A stretch of 64,000 nt of DNA from Frankia sp. AgB32 (GCF_023243045.1 NZ_JALKFX010000003.1:18003-82002); one strand, 5' to 3'. Numbered from the stretch's first letter, positions 19,197 through 27,995 are shown. A program made the numbers and translations. Notes: generated from the sequence alone by a model not told the origin.

Positions 19197-19643
19197 GTGG
19201 CAGGAGTACTGACCGCACGCTTCGACCTGCCCGCCGATGCCCGCACCGCCGGACGGGCCCGCCGCCTGGTCGCCGAACTGCTCGCCGCGTGGCACCGTCC
19301 GGAGACCGTCGAGGTGGCGAAGCTGCTCGTCAGCGAGGTCGTGACGAACGCCGTGAGATTCGTCGGCGACCGCGGCGCGCTGTGCCTGAGCGTCGCCCTG
19401 AACGTCGACCGCATCCGCATCGCCGTCGACGACGGCAGTTCGTTGCGTCCGGCGCTGCGGCCCGCGGGTGAGGACGACGAGTCGGGCCGGGGCATGCACC
19501 TCGTCGCCGCCCTGGCACTGCAGTGGGGCGTCGTCGACATCAAGGACGAGCAGGGACCGGGCAAGCAGGTCTGGTTCGACCTGCCCCGCCAGCCAGACCC
19601 ACCCCGACAGGAGGGTTCCCTGGAAGCCACCTACGGTATCTGA
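19197..19643 (+). CDS. RsbW-like ATP-binding protein (HATPase_c_2)
   Basis: 148 residues from GTG 19197, with GGTGAG just upstream. The GHKL ATPase N-box VSEVVTNAVRF (about residues 45-55), the D-G loop VDDGS (about 80) and G-box GRGMHLVAALA (about 98-108) identify the stand-alone histidine-kinase-like ATPase family, the anti-sigma-factor/RsbW type abundant in actinomycetes. These bind anti-anti-sigma (STAS) partners or sigma factors. No sigma or STAS gene is adjacent, so the partner is unknown. Confidence 0.85.
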   Translation: MAGVLTARFDLPADARTAGRARRLVAELLAAWHRPETVEVAKLLVSEVVTNAVRFVGDRGALCLSVALNVDRIRIAVDDGSSLRPALRPAGEDDESGRGMHLVAALALQWGVVDIKDEQGPGKQVWFDLPRQPDPPRQEGSLEATYGI

Positions 19644-19699
19644 CCGGTCAACGCCCGATGTTCCCCGACCCGAGCCGACCCCCGTGGGAGGCCGCCGAC

Positions 19700-21040
19700 A
19701 TGTCGGAAAGGCAGGTCAGCCGCGTGCGGCGCGGTCTGGCCGCCGCCGTGGGCCGCCGCGACCGAGCCGGGCGGCGCACTTGGTTTGTCCGGAACACCGC
19801 GCCTGGACCGACGACGGACAGCTCACCCCACCGGAGCCTTCATACGCCGTTCAGGCAACTCGCGTACCGTGACGGACGTCTCTCCCACCATGAGTGGGAC
19901 CACGGCTCCGGCCCAACGGGGGTTGTCATCGAGATCCCGGTCCTGCTCGGCCCGGACGACGCCATCCCATCCACGATCGGGGCGGCGCCCAGGCAGGCGG
20001 CCGTGACGGCGCCTGCGGCGCGGCTCGTCGACGAGGCCGATCCGCATCGTCACGTCTTCGTCGAACCACTGTCCCTCGCGCCCGGGCGGTCGCGCCCGCA
20101 GCGGCGGTCGATCGCCTGCGCCATCGTCGTCGCCGTCCTGCTCGCCGCGCTGGCGGTGCGTTTCCGCGGGGACGCGGCCTCCCGGCTGTCCGGGGTGCCC
20201 GCTCCCCGCTGGCACTGGCTGGCCGCCTGCGCGGGCTGCGCGGTGGTGTTCTACATCGCCAACGGGGTGTCCATGCGGGCGGCCAGCGGGCTGCGGCTGG
20301 AGCTGCGCACGGTGACGAGTGTCCAGGTCGCGGCGGCCGCCACGAACCGGATCGTCCCCATCGGTCTCGGCGCGATCGCGGTCCATCTCCGGTTCCTCCA
20401 GAAGCGCGGCCTGACCCGCCCGGCGGCGCTCGCGGCCATCGCGTCGATCAAGGGCGCCGGCGCCGTGAGCCATCTGCTCGGCCTGGTCATCGTGGCAGGC
20501 ACCCTCAGCGACACCGGGATCGGCGCCGCCGTGATCAGCCCGATGCGGTCCACCGTCCACGACCTCGGCGCGGGGCCGGTCGTGCTCGGCTGCGTGGTCG
20601 TCGGGGCACTCGGCACCGGCACCCTTGCGCATCCGCGGGTGCGGGCGGTGACCCGGCCGGCGACGCGGGTGTTCCGCGCCCACCTGTCGGTCCTCGCGCA
20701 CTCGCCGGCCCGCACGGCGGTCCTGCTGCTGTCCCAGGCGGGTACCCGGCTGTGCCAGATCCTCGCGCTCGCCTGCTCGGTGTGGGCGTTCGGCGCCAGC
20801 ATGACGCTGATGTCCGTGGCGACCGTCTACCTGGTCGGCTCGATGGTGGCCGGCGCGGCGCCCACCGCCGGTGGCGTCGGCGCGCTGGAACCGGCGCTGG
20901 CGTTCGGCCTGGCGGCCGCCGGCGGCAGTGCCGCGGCCATGCTCGCCGCCGTGCTGGTCTACCGGGTGATCAGCTTCTGGCTGCCCGTCGTCCCGGGCGT
21001 GTTCTTCCTGGCCAACCTCCGCCGCACCGGCAACCTGTGA
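19700..21040 (+). CDS. LPG-synthase-type (UPF0104) integral membrane protein
   Basis: 446 residues from ATG 19700 (GGGAGG 8 nt upstream); ATG 19658 and a longer frame from 19523 overlap the preceding gene and are less likely. After a hydrophilic N-terminus of about 135 residues come seven or eight membrane helices (from about residue 137 to the end). The family pattern for the transmembrane module of lysylphosphatidylglycerol synthetases is visible: NRIVPIGLGAIAVHLRFLQKRG and PTAGGVGALEPALAFGL. There is no C-terminal aminoacyl-transferase domain, so it is a flippase-like or undefined lipid membrane protein rather than a full MprF. Confidence 0.8.
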   Translation: MSERQVSRVRRGLAAAVGRRDRAGRRTWFVRNTAPGPTTDSSPHRSLHTPFRQLAYRDGRLSHHEWDHGSGPTGVVIEIPVLLGPDDAIPSTIGAAPRQAAVTAPAARLVDEADPHRHVFVEPLSLAPGRSRPQRRSIACAIVVAVLLAALAVRFRGDAASRLSGVPAPRWHWLAACAGCAVVFYIANGVSMRAASGLRLELRTVTSVQVAAAATNRIVPIGLGAIAVHLRFLQKRGLTRPAALAAIASIKGAGAVSHLLGLVIVAGTLSDTGIGAAVISPMRSTVHDLGAGPVVLGCVVVGALGTGTLAHPRVRAVTRPATRVFRAHLSVLAHSPARTAVLLLSQAGTRLCQILALACSVWAFGASMTLMSVATVYLVGSMVAGAAPTAGGVGALEPALAFGLAAAGGSAAAMLAAVLVYRVISFWLPVVPGVFFLANLRRTGNL

Positions 21041-21055
21041 CGTCCGGCCGGCCGC

Positions 21056-21658
21056 TCAGGCCGGCAGGTTGAGGGCCTCGATCACCGCGGCCTCGTGTTC
21101 GTGGCCGAGCACCGACACGCTGCCGGCCGCGAGGGTGACGTGGACGCCGGCGCGCGGCGCCAGCCCGAGCCAGCGGGCGATGAGCACCCGCAACAAGTGG
21201 CCGTGCCCGACGAGGGCCACGTCGCCACGTTCCAGCGCCGGACGCAGCCGCGCGAGCACCGCGTCGGCGCGGGCCCCGACCTGCTCGGCGCTCTCGCCGC
21301 CGGGAACCGGCGCGGTCCACACCGTCCAGCCGGGCATCGTCTCGCGGATCGTTGCCGTGGTGATGCCCTCGTAGTCGCCGTAGTCCCATTCGGCAAGATC
21401 GTCCCAGACAACCCGTTCGACCGCCGGCGGGGCGGCCAGCCCGGCCAGGTCGGCGGTATGCGTGGCGCGGCGCCGCGGGCTGGTCGCCACCAGCTCGAAC
21501 GACCATTTCGCCAGCCGTTCGGCCTGACCGGCGGCCTGCCGCTCGCCCTCGGCCGTCAGCGGGACGTCGGTGCGACCGGTGTGCCGGCCGTCGCGGCTCC
21601 ACTCCGTCTCGCCGTGCCGCAGGAGCACCAGCCGACCGGGCGGGACGGCCCCGCTCAT
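21056..21658 (-). CDS. Histidine phosphatase superfamily protein
   Basis: 200 residues. The N-terminal RHGETEW motif (His about residue 15) is the phosphorylated-His signature of the phosphoglycerate mutase/phosphatase family. A second catalytic His lies in LVGHGHLLR (about 150), with Glu/Arg elements at SPRRRATHTADL (about 60) and GESAEQVGAR. The usual length is 190-230. The substrate cannot be deduced; cobalamin, sugar phosphate or acid phosphatase roles are all possible. It is convergent with the membrane-protein gene, only 15 bp away, and 12 bp downstream of the DUF3618 gene, probably in one transcript. Confidence 0.85.
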   Translation of the reverse strand: MSGAVPPGRLVLLRHGETEWSRDGRHTGRTDVPLTAEGERQAAGQAERLAKWSFELVATSPRRRATHTADLAGLAAPPAVERVVWDDLAEWDYGDYEGITTATIRETMPGWTVWTAPVPGGESAEQVGARADAVLARLRPALERGDVALVGHGHLLRVLIARWLGLAPRAGVHVTLAAGSVSVLGHEHEAAVIEALNLPA

Positions 21659-21670
21659 CCGCGCGACCGC

Positions 21671-22069
21671 TCAGCCACGGCGCGATGCCCGGCGCCGCCG
21701 GCGCACCCCGCCGGCGAGGAGCAGCAGCCCACCGCCGACGATGGCGACCCGGTCCCAGCGGACGACGCGCACGAGCGCGGAGGTCGCCCCGCCGGCGCCG
21801 GCGGGCAGGGCCGGTGGCAGGACGCCATCGCGGAGCGCCGGCCCGCCGCCCTCGCCCGCCGTCAGTTCCCCCAGGCCTGGTCCGGGCCCGAGGCCGAGTG
21901 CCGGGCCGTAGCGCGCGCGCAGTTCGGCGGCACGGACGCGGAGCTGGACCTGGGTCCGTTCGGCGATCCGGCGCGGGGAGACGATCTCCGAGATGGCGTC
22001 GATCGTCTCGGCGAGCTCGGCGCGGGTCTCCTCGATCTGCCGCTGGATCACGGCCGGGTCCTGCGGCAC
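21671..22069 (-). CDS. DUF3618 membrane-anchored protein
   Basis: 132 residues from GTG 22069, chosen because AGAGGG lies 8 nt upstream; the frame is open to ATG 22210 but the added sequence is low-complexity. The N-terminal DUF3618 motif DPAVIQRQIEETRAELAET is clear, followed by a Gly/Pro/Ala linker, one membrane helix near the C-terminus (VAIVGGGLLLLAGG) and a basic tail. The family is often found near DUF1269-type or phage-holin-like membrane proteins in actinobacteria; function unknown. Confidence 0.8.
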   Translation of the reverse strand: MPQDPAVIQRQIEETRAELAETIDAISEIVSPRRIAERTQVQLRVRAAELRARYGPALGLGPGPGLGELTAGEGGGPALRDGVLPPALPAGAGGATSALVRVVRWDRVAIVGGGLLLLAGGVRRRRRASRRG

Positions 22070-22299
22070 GGATGTCGCCCTCTCGTCCGGTGCGGACGCC
22101 GCGCCGCGGACATCCCACGTAGGGTGCGGCCGGCCTGCTCCGATCGTGCCAGACCGGCCACCGCCCGGCGAGGCAATACCACCGGTGGGGCGGGGGGACG
22201 TACCTCTCATCCCGCCGGATCGGGCCGGTATCCGCGCCGGCGCCGGGTCGCCACGGCCGCGACGACGGGCCCGCGGGGCCGGCCGTTAGGCTGAAGGCT

Positions 22300-23313
22300 G
22301 TGCATGGCGGCCGGCGCGGGTCCGTCCTGGGCGTGCCCCGTCCCGGGCTGGCCGGTCGTGCGCCGCCGCACCGCGGCGCCCGTCCGGGCCCCCCCGCGAG
22401 GATGACGCGAGCGGCGTCGGCACGCCGGGCCGGCTGGCGCGGCGCCGGTGCTGGCGCGGCCTTCGCCGTGCCGGCCGTCGCTCTCGCCCTGCTGGCCCAT
22501 CTGCCCTTCGCCGGCCGGCTTCCCCCGGCGCCCTGGCTGCTCGGTGTCGCGCTCGCCGCCGTGGTGCTGGCCGCGGCCGCCGATGGTCTGCGCGCGGCCC
22601 TCGTGACCCGCCGCGGCGGCCGGACGCCCGCCTGGGGTGTCGGTGGCCCGCGCTCGTTCGCCGGGCTGCTCGCCACGCAGGGGCTGCTGCACGGCGCCCT
22701 CGCCGCCCAGGGGGCCGTGGCGGGCCGACGCCAGGCCGCCAGCGGCGACGGCGCGCGCCTCGACGCCCTGGTCAATGCGCTGCTCTGCCACAGCCGTCCG
22801 GCCCGGCTTCCCGGCGGGCTCGACCCGGCGCTGGTGGCGGCGGCGCGCCGTGCCGTCACCCGCACGGCACCCGGCTCCGGCTCGGGCGGTCGGACCGCCG
22901 GAGCGCACGGTGCGCTCGGCGGGTTCGCCGTCGTACTCCCCTCCGGGCCTGCCTCCTCCACCGTTGCCGTGGCGGTTGCGATGCCGCTGGCCCACGCCGT
23001 GGCCGCCGCGCTGACCTTCTGGTGGACGCGGCGCGGCGCCTCACTGCTGGCCGGCGCCGTTCGGCTGCTGGCCGCCCGCCGCCGCCGACACCCGGCACGA
23101 CCGCCGACCCGCGCGGTGGCGCCGCCGGCCCGTCCGGGGCGGCACGAGCCGGCCGCCGCCCGGCTGCGGCTGACGATGCTGCGCCACGCCGTCGCCCGCC
23201 GCGGGCCGCCCGGTGCCGGGCCCGGCACCACCCGGCACCAGGCCGCGGCCCGTCAGCTCGCCGTGGCCCGACTCTCCATCACGACTTCGTCACTCCTCGA
23301 CCATGCCTGGTGA
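22300..23313 (+). CDS. Hypothetical membrane protein upstream of SCO gene
   Basis: 337 residues from GTG 22300; ATG 22402 (residue 35) is an alternative, and the first 34 residues look non-conserved. Two hydrophobic segments near residues 50-95 (VPAVALALLAHL, LLGVALAAVVLAAAA) and one near 225-245 suggest a membrane protein. The rest is Ala/Arg/Gly-rich. Not recognised as a named family. It ends 112 bp before the SCO gene and may belong to the same transcript. Lower confidence because of composition. Confidence 0.5.
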   Translation: MHGGRRGSVLGVPRPGLAGRAPPHRGARPGPPARMTRAASARRAGWRGAGAGAAFAVPAVALALLAHLPFAGRLPPAPWLLGVALAAVVLAAAADGLRAALVTRRGGRTPAWGVGGPRSFAGLLATQGLLHGALAAQGAVAGRRQAASGDGARLDALVNALLCHSRPARLPGGLDPALVAAARRAVTRTAPGSGSGGRTAGAHGALGGFAVVLPSGPASSTVAVAVAMPLAHAVAAALTFWWTRRGASLLAGAVRLLAARRRRHPARPPTRAVAPPARPGRHEPAAARLRLTMLRHAVARRGPPGAGPGTTRHQAAARQLAVARLSITTSSLLDHAW

Positions 23314-23425
23314 GGGGTGCTCCCGCGCGCCCCGCCGCGCCTGCTCCCGGAGCGTCATGTCCTCGACCCGATCCTGCCGCGGGCGGACCGCCCGATCACG
23401 GCGGTTCCCCGCCCCACGCCAGCCC

Positions 23426-24223
23426 ATGGCGTACACCGCCGACCTCGCCGCCGGGCCCGTCCCGTCCGCTCCGCCCACGTTCCGGTTTCCGACCCCCGCG
23501 ACCATCGCCGAGTGGCGTCGGCAGTCCCGGCTGTCCGCCGTCCGCCGACGCGCCGGCCGGCTGGTCACCCTCGCCGGCTCGGCCCTGGCCGCGTCGTCCC
23601 TTGTCCTGCTCAGCGCCTGCGCGGGCACGGGGACGAACAACAGCGGCGTGGGGGTGGTCGACGCCGGCGAGTCCGACGACGGCGGCCTGCACGGCACCGT
23701 CCCGGCCAAGCGGACGGTCAAGCCCGCGCTGAACCTCACCGACGTCAACGGTGCCCCGTTCGACCTGCGAGCCCGCACCAAGGGCAAGATCACCCTGGTG
23801 TTCTTCGGGTACACGACGTGCCCGGATGTCTGCCCGACGACGATGGCCGATCTCGCGGCCGCCCTGAGCGAGGTCAAACCGGACGTCCGCTCCCAGATCG
23901 CCGTCGTCTTCGTGACGACCGACCCAGATCGGGATACCGGGCCGGTTCTCACTCGTTGGCTCGGACAGTTCGACTCCAGCTTCATCGGGGTCCGCGGCAC
24001 CTTCGACCGGATCCAGGCCGACGCCGACGCCCTCGGTGTCCCCCTGTCCAGGCCGGAGGTCCAGGCCGACGGCTCCGTCCTGGTCACCCACGGTTCCCAG
24101 GTGATTGCCTTCTCCCGGGACGACCGGGTCCGCGCGCTGTACCTCGCGGGCACGAGCGTCCAGGACTACATCGATGACCTGCCCAAACTGACCGCCGAGC
24201 GGTCCGGAGAACAGCCGACATGA
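23426..24223 (+). CDS. SCO1/SenC/PrrC-family copper lipoprotein
   Basis: 265 residues from ATG 23426. A membrane segment ending in the lipobox LLSAC (Cys65) predicts an extracytoplasmic lipoprotein. The thioredoxin-fold SCO signature TTCPDVCP (Cys132, Cys136) and the downstream His222 (VTHGSQ) form the Cys-Cys-His copper site. SCO proteins deliver copper or reduce thiols for the CuA centre of cytochrome c oxidase. The stop overlaps the start of the MauE-like gene (ATGA), giving tight coupling with a thiol redox partner. The N-terminus before the membrane helix (about 45 residues) is long. Confidence 0.9.
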   Translation: MAYTADLAAGPVPSAPPTFRFPTPATIAEWRRQSRLSAVRRRAGRLVTLAGSALAASSLVLLSACAGTGTNNSGVGVVDAGESDDGGLHGTVPAKRTVKPALNLTDVNGAPFDLRARTKGKITLVFFGYTTCPDVCPTTMADLAAALSEVKPDVRSQIAVVFVTTDPDRDTGPVLTRWLGQFDSSFIGVRGTFDRIQADADALGVPLSRPEVQADGSVLVTHGSQVIAFSRDDRVRALYLAGTSVQDYIDDLPKLTAERSGEQPT

Positions 24224-24777
24224 ACACGATCGCCCACCGCCTGAGCACGCCGACGCAGCCGACGAGCCGCGTCGTGTCCACCGTGCTCCGGCTCGTGCTC
24301 GGCGCGGTGTGGCTCGCCGCCGGGCTGCTGAAGGTCAACGATCCCGACGGCATGCTCAGGTCGGCGCGGGCGTTCCGGATCCTGCCCGAGGCGCTGGTGC
24401 AGCCGGTCGCCTATGCCGTCCCGTTCCTGGAGATCGCCCTCGGCCTACTGCTGATCGTCGGGCTCGCCGTGCGGGTCACCGCGATCGTGTCGGCGCTGAT
24501 GTTCGCGACCTACATCGCCGCCATCGCCTCGGCGGCGGCCCGCGGGCTGCGCATCGACTGCGGCTGCTTCTCCTCCGGCGGCGACCTCACGGCCGACGCG
24601 CCCACGCATTACACCTCCGAGCTGATCCGCGACAGCCTCCTGCTGGCCGCGGCAGCTCTGCTCGCCTGGCGGCCCGCCGGCTACCTCAGCGCGGACCGCC
24701 TCCTCGACCGCCCGGGCGACCACGAGTCACCGGCGGACGACCGTTTCGGGAGTGACACAGATGGCCTCGAAGACTAA
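24220..24777 (+). CDS. MauE/DoxX-like redox membrane protein
   Basis: 185 residues with four membrane helices (about 20-40, 65-85, 90-110, 135-155). The periplasm-facing motif CGCF (about 113-116), typical of MauE, follows the third helix. MauE/DoxX-type proteins shuttle reducing equivalents to thioredoxin-like partners, analogous to DsbB/DsbD. It overlaps the SCO gene by 4 bp and the DsbA-like gene by 17 bp, so the three are one operon. It probably re-oxidises or reduces the thioredoxin-fold product of the next gene. Confidence 0.8.
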   Translation: MNTIAHRLSTPTQPTSRVVSTVLRLVLGAVWLAAGLLKVNDPDGMLRSARAFRILPEALVQPVAYAVPFLEIALGLLLIVGLAVRVTAIVSALMFATYIAAIASAAARGLRIDCGCFSSGGDLTADAPTHYTSELIRDSLLLAAAALLAWRPAGYLSADRLLDRPGDHESPADDRFGSDTDGLED

Positions 24778-25597
24778 GTCAGGCGCCGGGAACGGCGCCG
24801 GGCGCGGGAACGGAACCGGTGGCCGCGCCGGCAGCGGTGGGTCCGGCGCCACCGGCGGCGGGGGCCGCCCACCCGAGCGCCGCACCAGCAGCGCCGACGA
24901 GCGCCGGGCCAGGGCGGCGGCCGCCCGGGCCACCGCGGCGGCCCAGGAACGGCGTCGGCGCAACCTCGTCATCGCCGGGGTCGTGGTCGTCGTGCTCGTC
25001 ATCGCGGGTGTGATCGGCTTCGTCGTGCAGAACTCCCGCGAGGACTCGACGCCGGTCGTCCTGCCGGCCACGGCAACCGGCACCGACCACGGCATCGTGG
25101 TCGGCAAGGCGTCCGCCCCCGTCACCGTGGACATGTACGAGGACTTTCAGTGCCCGATCTGCGGCGAGTTGGAGAAGACCACCGGGCCGACCATCAACAC
25201 GCTCCTCGACCAGGGCAAGATTAAGATCACCTATCATATGATGATCTTCCTGGGCCCGGAGTCGAAGCGCGCCGCCAACGCCGCCGCCGCCGCGGCGAAC
25301 GAGGGCAGGTTCCGCGAGCTGCATTCCGTCCTCTACGCCAACCAGCCCGAGGAGAAGACCGGCGGGTACACCAACGCCCAGCTGATCACGTTCGGCGCCA
25401 AGGCCGGCCTGACCTCCCAGGCGTACAAGGACGCCGTGAACAACGGCACCTACGACGGCTACGCCACCAAGGTCGACAGCGACGCGTCGAAGGCCGGCGT
25501 GACCGGCACGCCGACGGTGTTCGTCGACGGCAGGCAGCTCTCCCAGGACCAGCTCACCCCGGCCGGCTTCACCGCCGCCGTCAACGCCGCGAGCTGA
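24761..25597 (+). CDS. Membrane-anchored DsbA-family thiol oxidoreductase
   Basis: 278 residues from ATG 24761 (GGGAG about 8 nt upstream); GTG 24752 is less likely. The cytoplasmic N-terminus is Gly/Ala/Arg-rich (1-67), with one membrane helix at about 69-88. The extracytoplasmic DsbA-like domain has the active site CPIC (Cys131, Cys134) in YEDFQCPIC and a cis-Pro loop GTPTVF near 250. This is the actinobacterial DsbA/DSBA-like thioredoxin family, forming or isomerising disulfides in exported proteins. The MauE-like gene just upstream is its likely electron partner. Confidence 0.88.
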   Translation: MASKTKSGAGNGAGRGNGTGGRAGSGGSGATGGGGRPPERRTSSADERRARAAAARATAAAQERRRRNLVIAGVVVVVLVIAGVIGFVVQNSREDSTPVVLPATATGTDHGIVVGKASAPVTVDMYEDFQCPICGELEKTTGPTINTLLDQGKIKITYHMMIFLGPESKRAANAAAAAANEGRFRELHSVLYANQPEEKTGGYTNAQLITFGAKAGLTSQAYKDAVNNGTYDGYATKVDSDASKAGVTGTPTVFVDGRQLSQDQLTPAGFTAAVNAAS

Positions 25598-25621
25598 CCC
25601 CGACGCGAGCTGACCCCGCCG

Positions 25622-25662
25622 CGCGGGACGGCCGACCACGCACCCAGGTTTGCCGTCCCGCG
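25622..25662 (+). terminator. Hairpin terminator after the thiol redox operon
   Basis: Perfect 11-bp inverted repeat (25622-25632 with 25652-25662) with a 19-nt loop, 25 bp after the DsbA-like stop and 26 bp before bcp. No U tract, as is common in high-GC actinobacteria. Confidence 0.6.
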
Positions 25663-25687
25663 ACGGTCAGGACTAGCTTGTCAGCCC

Positions 25688-26179
25688 ATGACTGAGACTG
25701 CCGGCGCCGCCCGTCTCGCCCCCGGCGACCCCGCGCCCACGTTCACCCTGCCCGACGCCGACGGCAACGAGATCTCGCTGGCGTCGTTCAAGGGCCGCCG
25801 CGTGGTCGTGTACTTCTACCCGGCCGCGTCCACGCCCGGCTGCACCAAGCAGGCCTGCGACTTCCGCGACAGCCTCGCGCAGCTGAACGACGCCGGTATC
25901 GACGTGCTCGGCATCTCCCCCGACAAGCCGGCGAAGCTGGCGAAGTTCCGGGACTCCGAGGCGCTGACGTTCCCGCTGCTGTCCGACCCGGACCGCGCGG
26001 TGCTGCGGGCGTACGGCGCGTTCGGCGAGAAGACGATGTACGGCAAGAAGACCGTCGGCGTGATCCGCTCGACGTTCGTGATCGACGCGGACGGCGCGAT
26101 CGAGGTCGCCCAGTACAACGTGCGCGCCACCGGCCACGTCGCCAAGCTCCTGCGCGACCTGGATCTCGCCACCGCCTGA
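25688..26179 (+). CDS. bcp: Peroxiredoxin, BCP/PrxQ type
   Basis: 163 residues. Thioredoxin-fold peroxiredoxin with peroxidatic Cys52 in STPGCTKQACDF and a resolving Cys57 five residues later, the PrxQ/BCP arrangement. It reduces hydrogen and organic hydroperoxides in the cytoplasm using thioredoxin. Length is typical (about 155-160). The ATG start is at 25688. It follows the thiol redox operon but is separated by a hairpin. Confidence 0.93.
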   Translation: MTETAGAARLAPGDPAPTFTLPDADGNEISLASFKGRRVVVYFYPAASTPGCTKQACDFRDSLAQLNDAGIDVLGISPDKPAKLAKFRDSEALTFPLLSDPDRAVLRAYGAFGEKTMYGKKTVGVIRSTFVIDADGAIEVAQYNVRATGHVAKLLRDLDLATA

Positions 26180-26193
26180 CCCGCCGGGGCCGC

Positions 26194-26219
26194 GCCTGGC
26201 TGTCGAGGCACGGCCAGGC
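26194..26219. terminator. Bidirectional hairpin between convergent genes
   Basis: 7-bp stem GCCTGGC/GCCAGGC with a 12-nt loop, placed between the bcp stop (26179) and the end of the convergent hypothetical gene (26238). It could serve both. Confidence 0.5.
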
Positions 26220-26237
26220 CGTTGGCGACCACGGCGA

Positions 26238-26684
26238 TCAGCTCGCGGGGCGCAGGTCCCAGCGCAGCAGCACGTTCCCCGGCTGGCCCGGGTCGACGAG
26301 CACCGGGATGCGCCGCGGCCGGCCCGACGAGCTGACGGCCACCGTTTCGAGGTCGACGTTCGAGTCGGGCACCACCGCGCTGCGGACCACCAGGTACGTG
26401 TCCCCGCTCGCCCGGCGAACGAGCAGGCGCATCTCGGCGACGGCCCGCCCGTTCACCCGCGCCCCGGTGTCCCGCAGCGCGTCGACGGTGGCGGTGGTCG
26501 CCAGACCACCGTGGATGAGCGTCAGCGCCTCGTTCCGTTCGAGCAACGCCCGCTCGGCGGCGGTGGCGTCCTCGGTGGAGCCGTCTCGCTCAGTGGGGAT
26601 GGCGCGGCCGGTGGAAGCAGCGGGCCCGGTGGGGGTGACAGCGCCCGCGGGCTTGTCCGGCTCCCGGACCTCCAGGTTTGTCAT
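26238..26684 (-). CDS. Hypothetical protein
   Basis: 148 residues from ATG 26684 (GGAG 9 nt upstream); the frame extends to 26837 with low-complexity sequence. The N-terminal 45 residues are Pro/Thr-rich. Residues 55-148 look folded, with alternating hydrophobics and a likely beta-rich C-terminus (YLVVRSAVV, NVLLRWDL). No family recognised, no membrane helix or Cys motif. It is transcribed away from tRNA-Leu and is the only gene in its transcript. Confidence 0.6.
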   Translation of the reverse strand: MTNLEVREPDKPAGAVTPTGPAASTGRAIPTERDGSTEDATAAERALLERNEALTLIHGGLATTATVDALRDTGARVNGRAVAEMRLLVRRASGDTYLVVRSAVVPDSNVDLETVAVSSSGRPRRIPVLVDPGQPGNVLLRWDLRPAS

Positions 26685-26996
26685 GTGCGTCGTCTCCAAG
26701 TCGTCCTCGCGCGTTTCGGCGCGGGCACCAGCCTGCCGCCGGCGGCCCGTCCGTGCGGGTCGGGCTGCCGACAACGGAACCGCCATGCCTGTCGGTTGGG
26801 CGACCGCCGGGTCGACGAGGCGGCGCGGCACGAACACTGCGACGCGTTCCTACGTGTCCGGTTCCCGACTCCTCAAACCCCAAGGGACAAACTAGAACAC
26901 ATATGACCAATCCGACGTCACAGCGTCACCACCGCTCAACGCTTCGGAGAACCTCCCAGCCCCGCCCACCGCACCCCTCGCTACGCTGGAGGCCAC

Positions 26997-27077
26997 GCGG
27001 GAGTGGCGGAATGGCAGACGCAGCAGGTTTAGGTCCTGCCGCCCTAGGGCGTGGGGGTTCAAATCCCCCCTCCCGCA
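26997..27077 (+). tRNA. tRNA-Leu (anticodon UAG)
   Basis: Acceptor arms GCGGGAG and CTCCCGC pair perfectly; discriminator A at 27077 and the CCA is not encoded. The anticodon stem GCAGG/CCTGC encloses the loop TTTAGGT, giving anticodon TAG for CUA and other CUN codons. The long variable arm and GGGGG-TTCAAAT-CCCCC T arm fit a class II leucine tRNA. No integrase gene is adjacent, although tRNA-Leu 3' ends are common attachment sites. Confidence 0.95.
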
Positions 27078-27466
27078 CCCCCTGCAATTCGGCCCGTTTC
27101 CCTTGTGTCGCAGTGGGTTTCGCCCCCTGATGGCCCGGTCGTGGGCGGCCAGCGACGGCCATGTGCGGCCATCGTTGACCAGGGTCCGTGACCGAGTCGT
27201 GTCCGAGGACTGCCTCATGATCATCTTTTCGGCGTAGCCAGGAACCTGGCGCGGTCGTGCGCATACCGGCCGCCTACACACTCCGCGTACTCCGTCATCA
27301 ACATGTGAACCGGCGCGAGACCGCAGCCGGCGCGCCGGGCCGCCGTCGAGATCCGTCCAGACGTACTGCTCGGGATCAGAGCAGCCGGAGCCGAACCCGC
27401 AACTGCATGGCGGCCTGCCCAGCTCGGCGGAACTACAGGACGGCGCGCGCCCGGCGCCGCGAACCG
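27078..27466. other. Intergenic region between tRNA-Leu and the HxlR gene
   Basis: About 390 bp. On the minus strand a short frame (about 27225-27303) reads like a small-protein C-terminus (MTEYAECVGGRYAHDRARF), with no upstream body. Possibly a tiny gene or a remnant; otherwise nothing recognised. Confidence 0.3.
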
Positions 27467-27904
27467 TCAACGCACCGTGCCGAGGCGCAGCAGCCGGATC
27501 GAGTCGGCGGTCACCGGGGTGTGGCAGTGCGCGCAGGCGAGCTCCGGGTGCAGCTCGGCGCCGCAGTCGTGGACCCACCTCGTCGGTCCGGGACCCTCGG
27601 TGACGTACCGGTCGCCCCACTCCATCAGCGCGAGCAGGACCGGGGCCAGCGCCCGGCCGGCCTCGGTGGGGACGTACTCGTGGCGCGGCGGGCGCTGTTC
27701 GTACTGCTCCCGGGTGAGCACGCCATGGTCGACGAGGGCGCGCAGGCGCGCCGCGAGGATGTCGCGGCTGGCGCCGGTGTTGCGGGCGATCTGGTCGAAC
27801 CGGCGCTCGCCGAGCAGCACTTCGCGCAGCACGAGCAGACTCCACCGCTCGCCGATGACGGCCAGCGCGTTCGCGATCGAGCATTCCCGCCCGGCACCCG
27901 CCAT
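27467..27904 (-). CDS. HxlR-family transcriptional regulator
   Basis: 145 residues from ATG 27904, chosen because GGAGG lies 8 nt upstream; GTG 27925 is also in frame. The winged-helix HxlR core is plain: ECSIANALAVIGERWSLLVLREVL, then RRFDQIARNTGASRDILAARLRALVDHGVL, and the wing YEQRPPRHEYVPTEAGRAL. The C-terminal extension has Cys-His pairs (HDCGAELHPELACAHC) that may bind metal or sense thiol stress. HxlR/DUF24 proteins often repress a divergent redox enzyme gene and sense electrophiles through Cys (the ECS Cys near the N-terminus). The divergent neighbour is a Fe-S protein, matching this pattern. Confidence 0.9.
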   Translation of the reverse strand: MAGAGRECSIANALAVIGERWSLLVLREVLLGERRFDQIARNTGASRDILAARLRALVDHGVLTREQYEQRPPRHEYVPTEAGRALAPVLLALMEWGDRYVTEGPGPTRWVHDCGAELHPELACAHCHTPVTADSIRLLRLGTVR

Positions 27905-27995
27905 GGCTCGCACCTCCTCCGCCACGCGCTGCCGCGCAGGTTAGTCCGGATATCCAACCTACGGTTGACCCTGCTACGGCGGCACCTCGATAGTC

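Noticed and set aside
26997-27466. tRNA-Leu as attachment site of an integrated element
   Set aside because: No integrase, no repeat of the tRNA 3' end and no foreign-looking block nearby.
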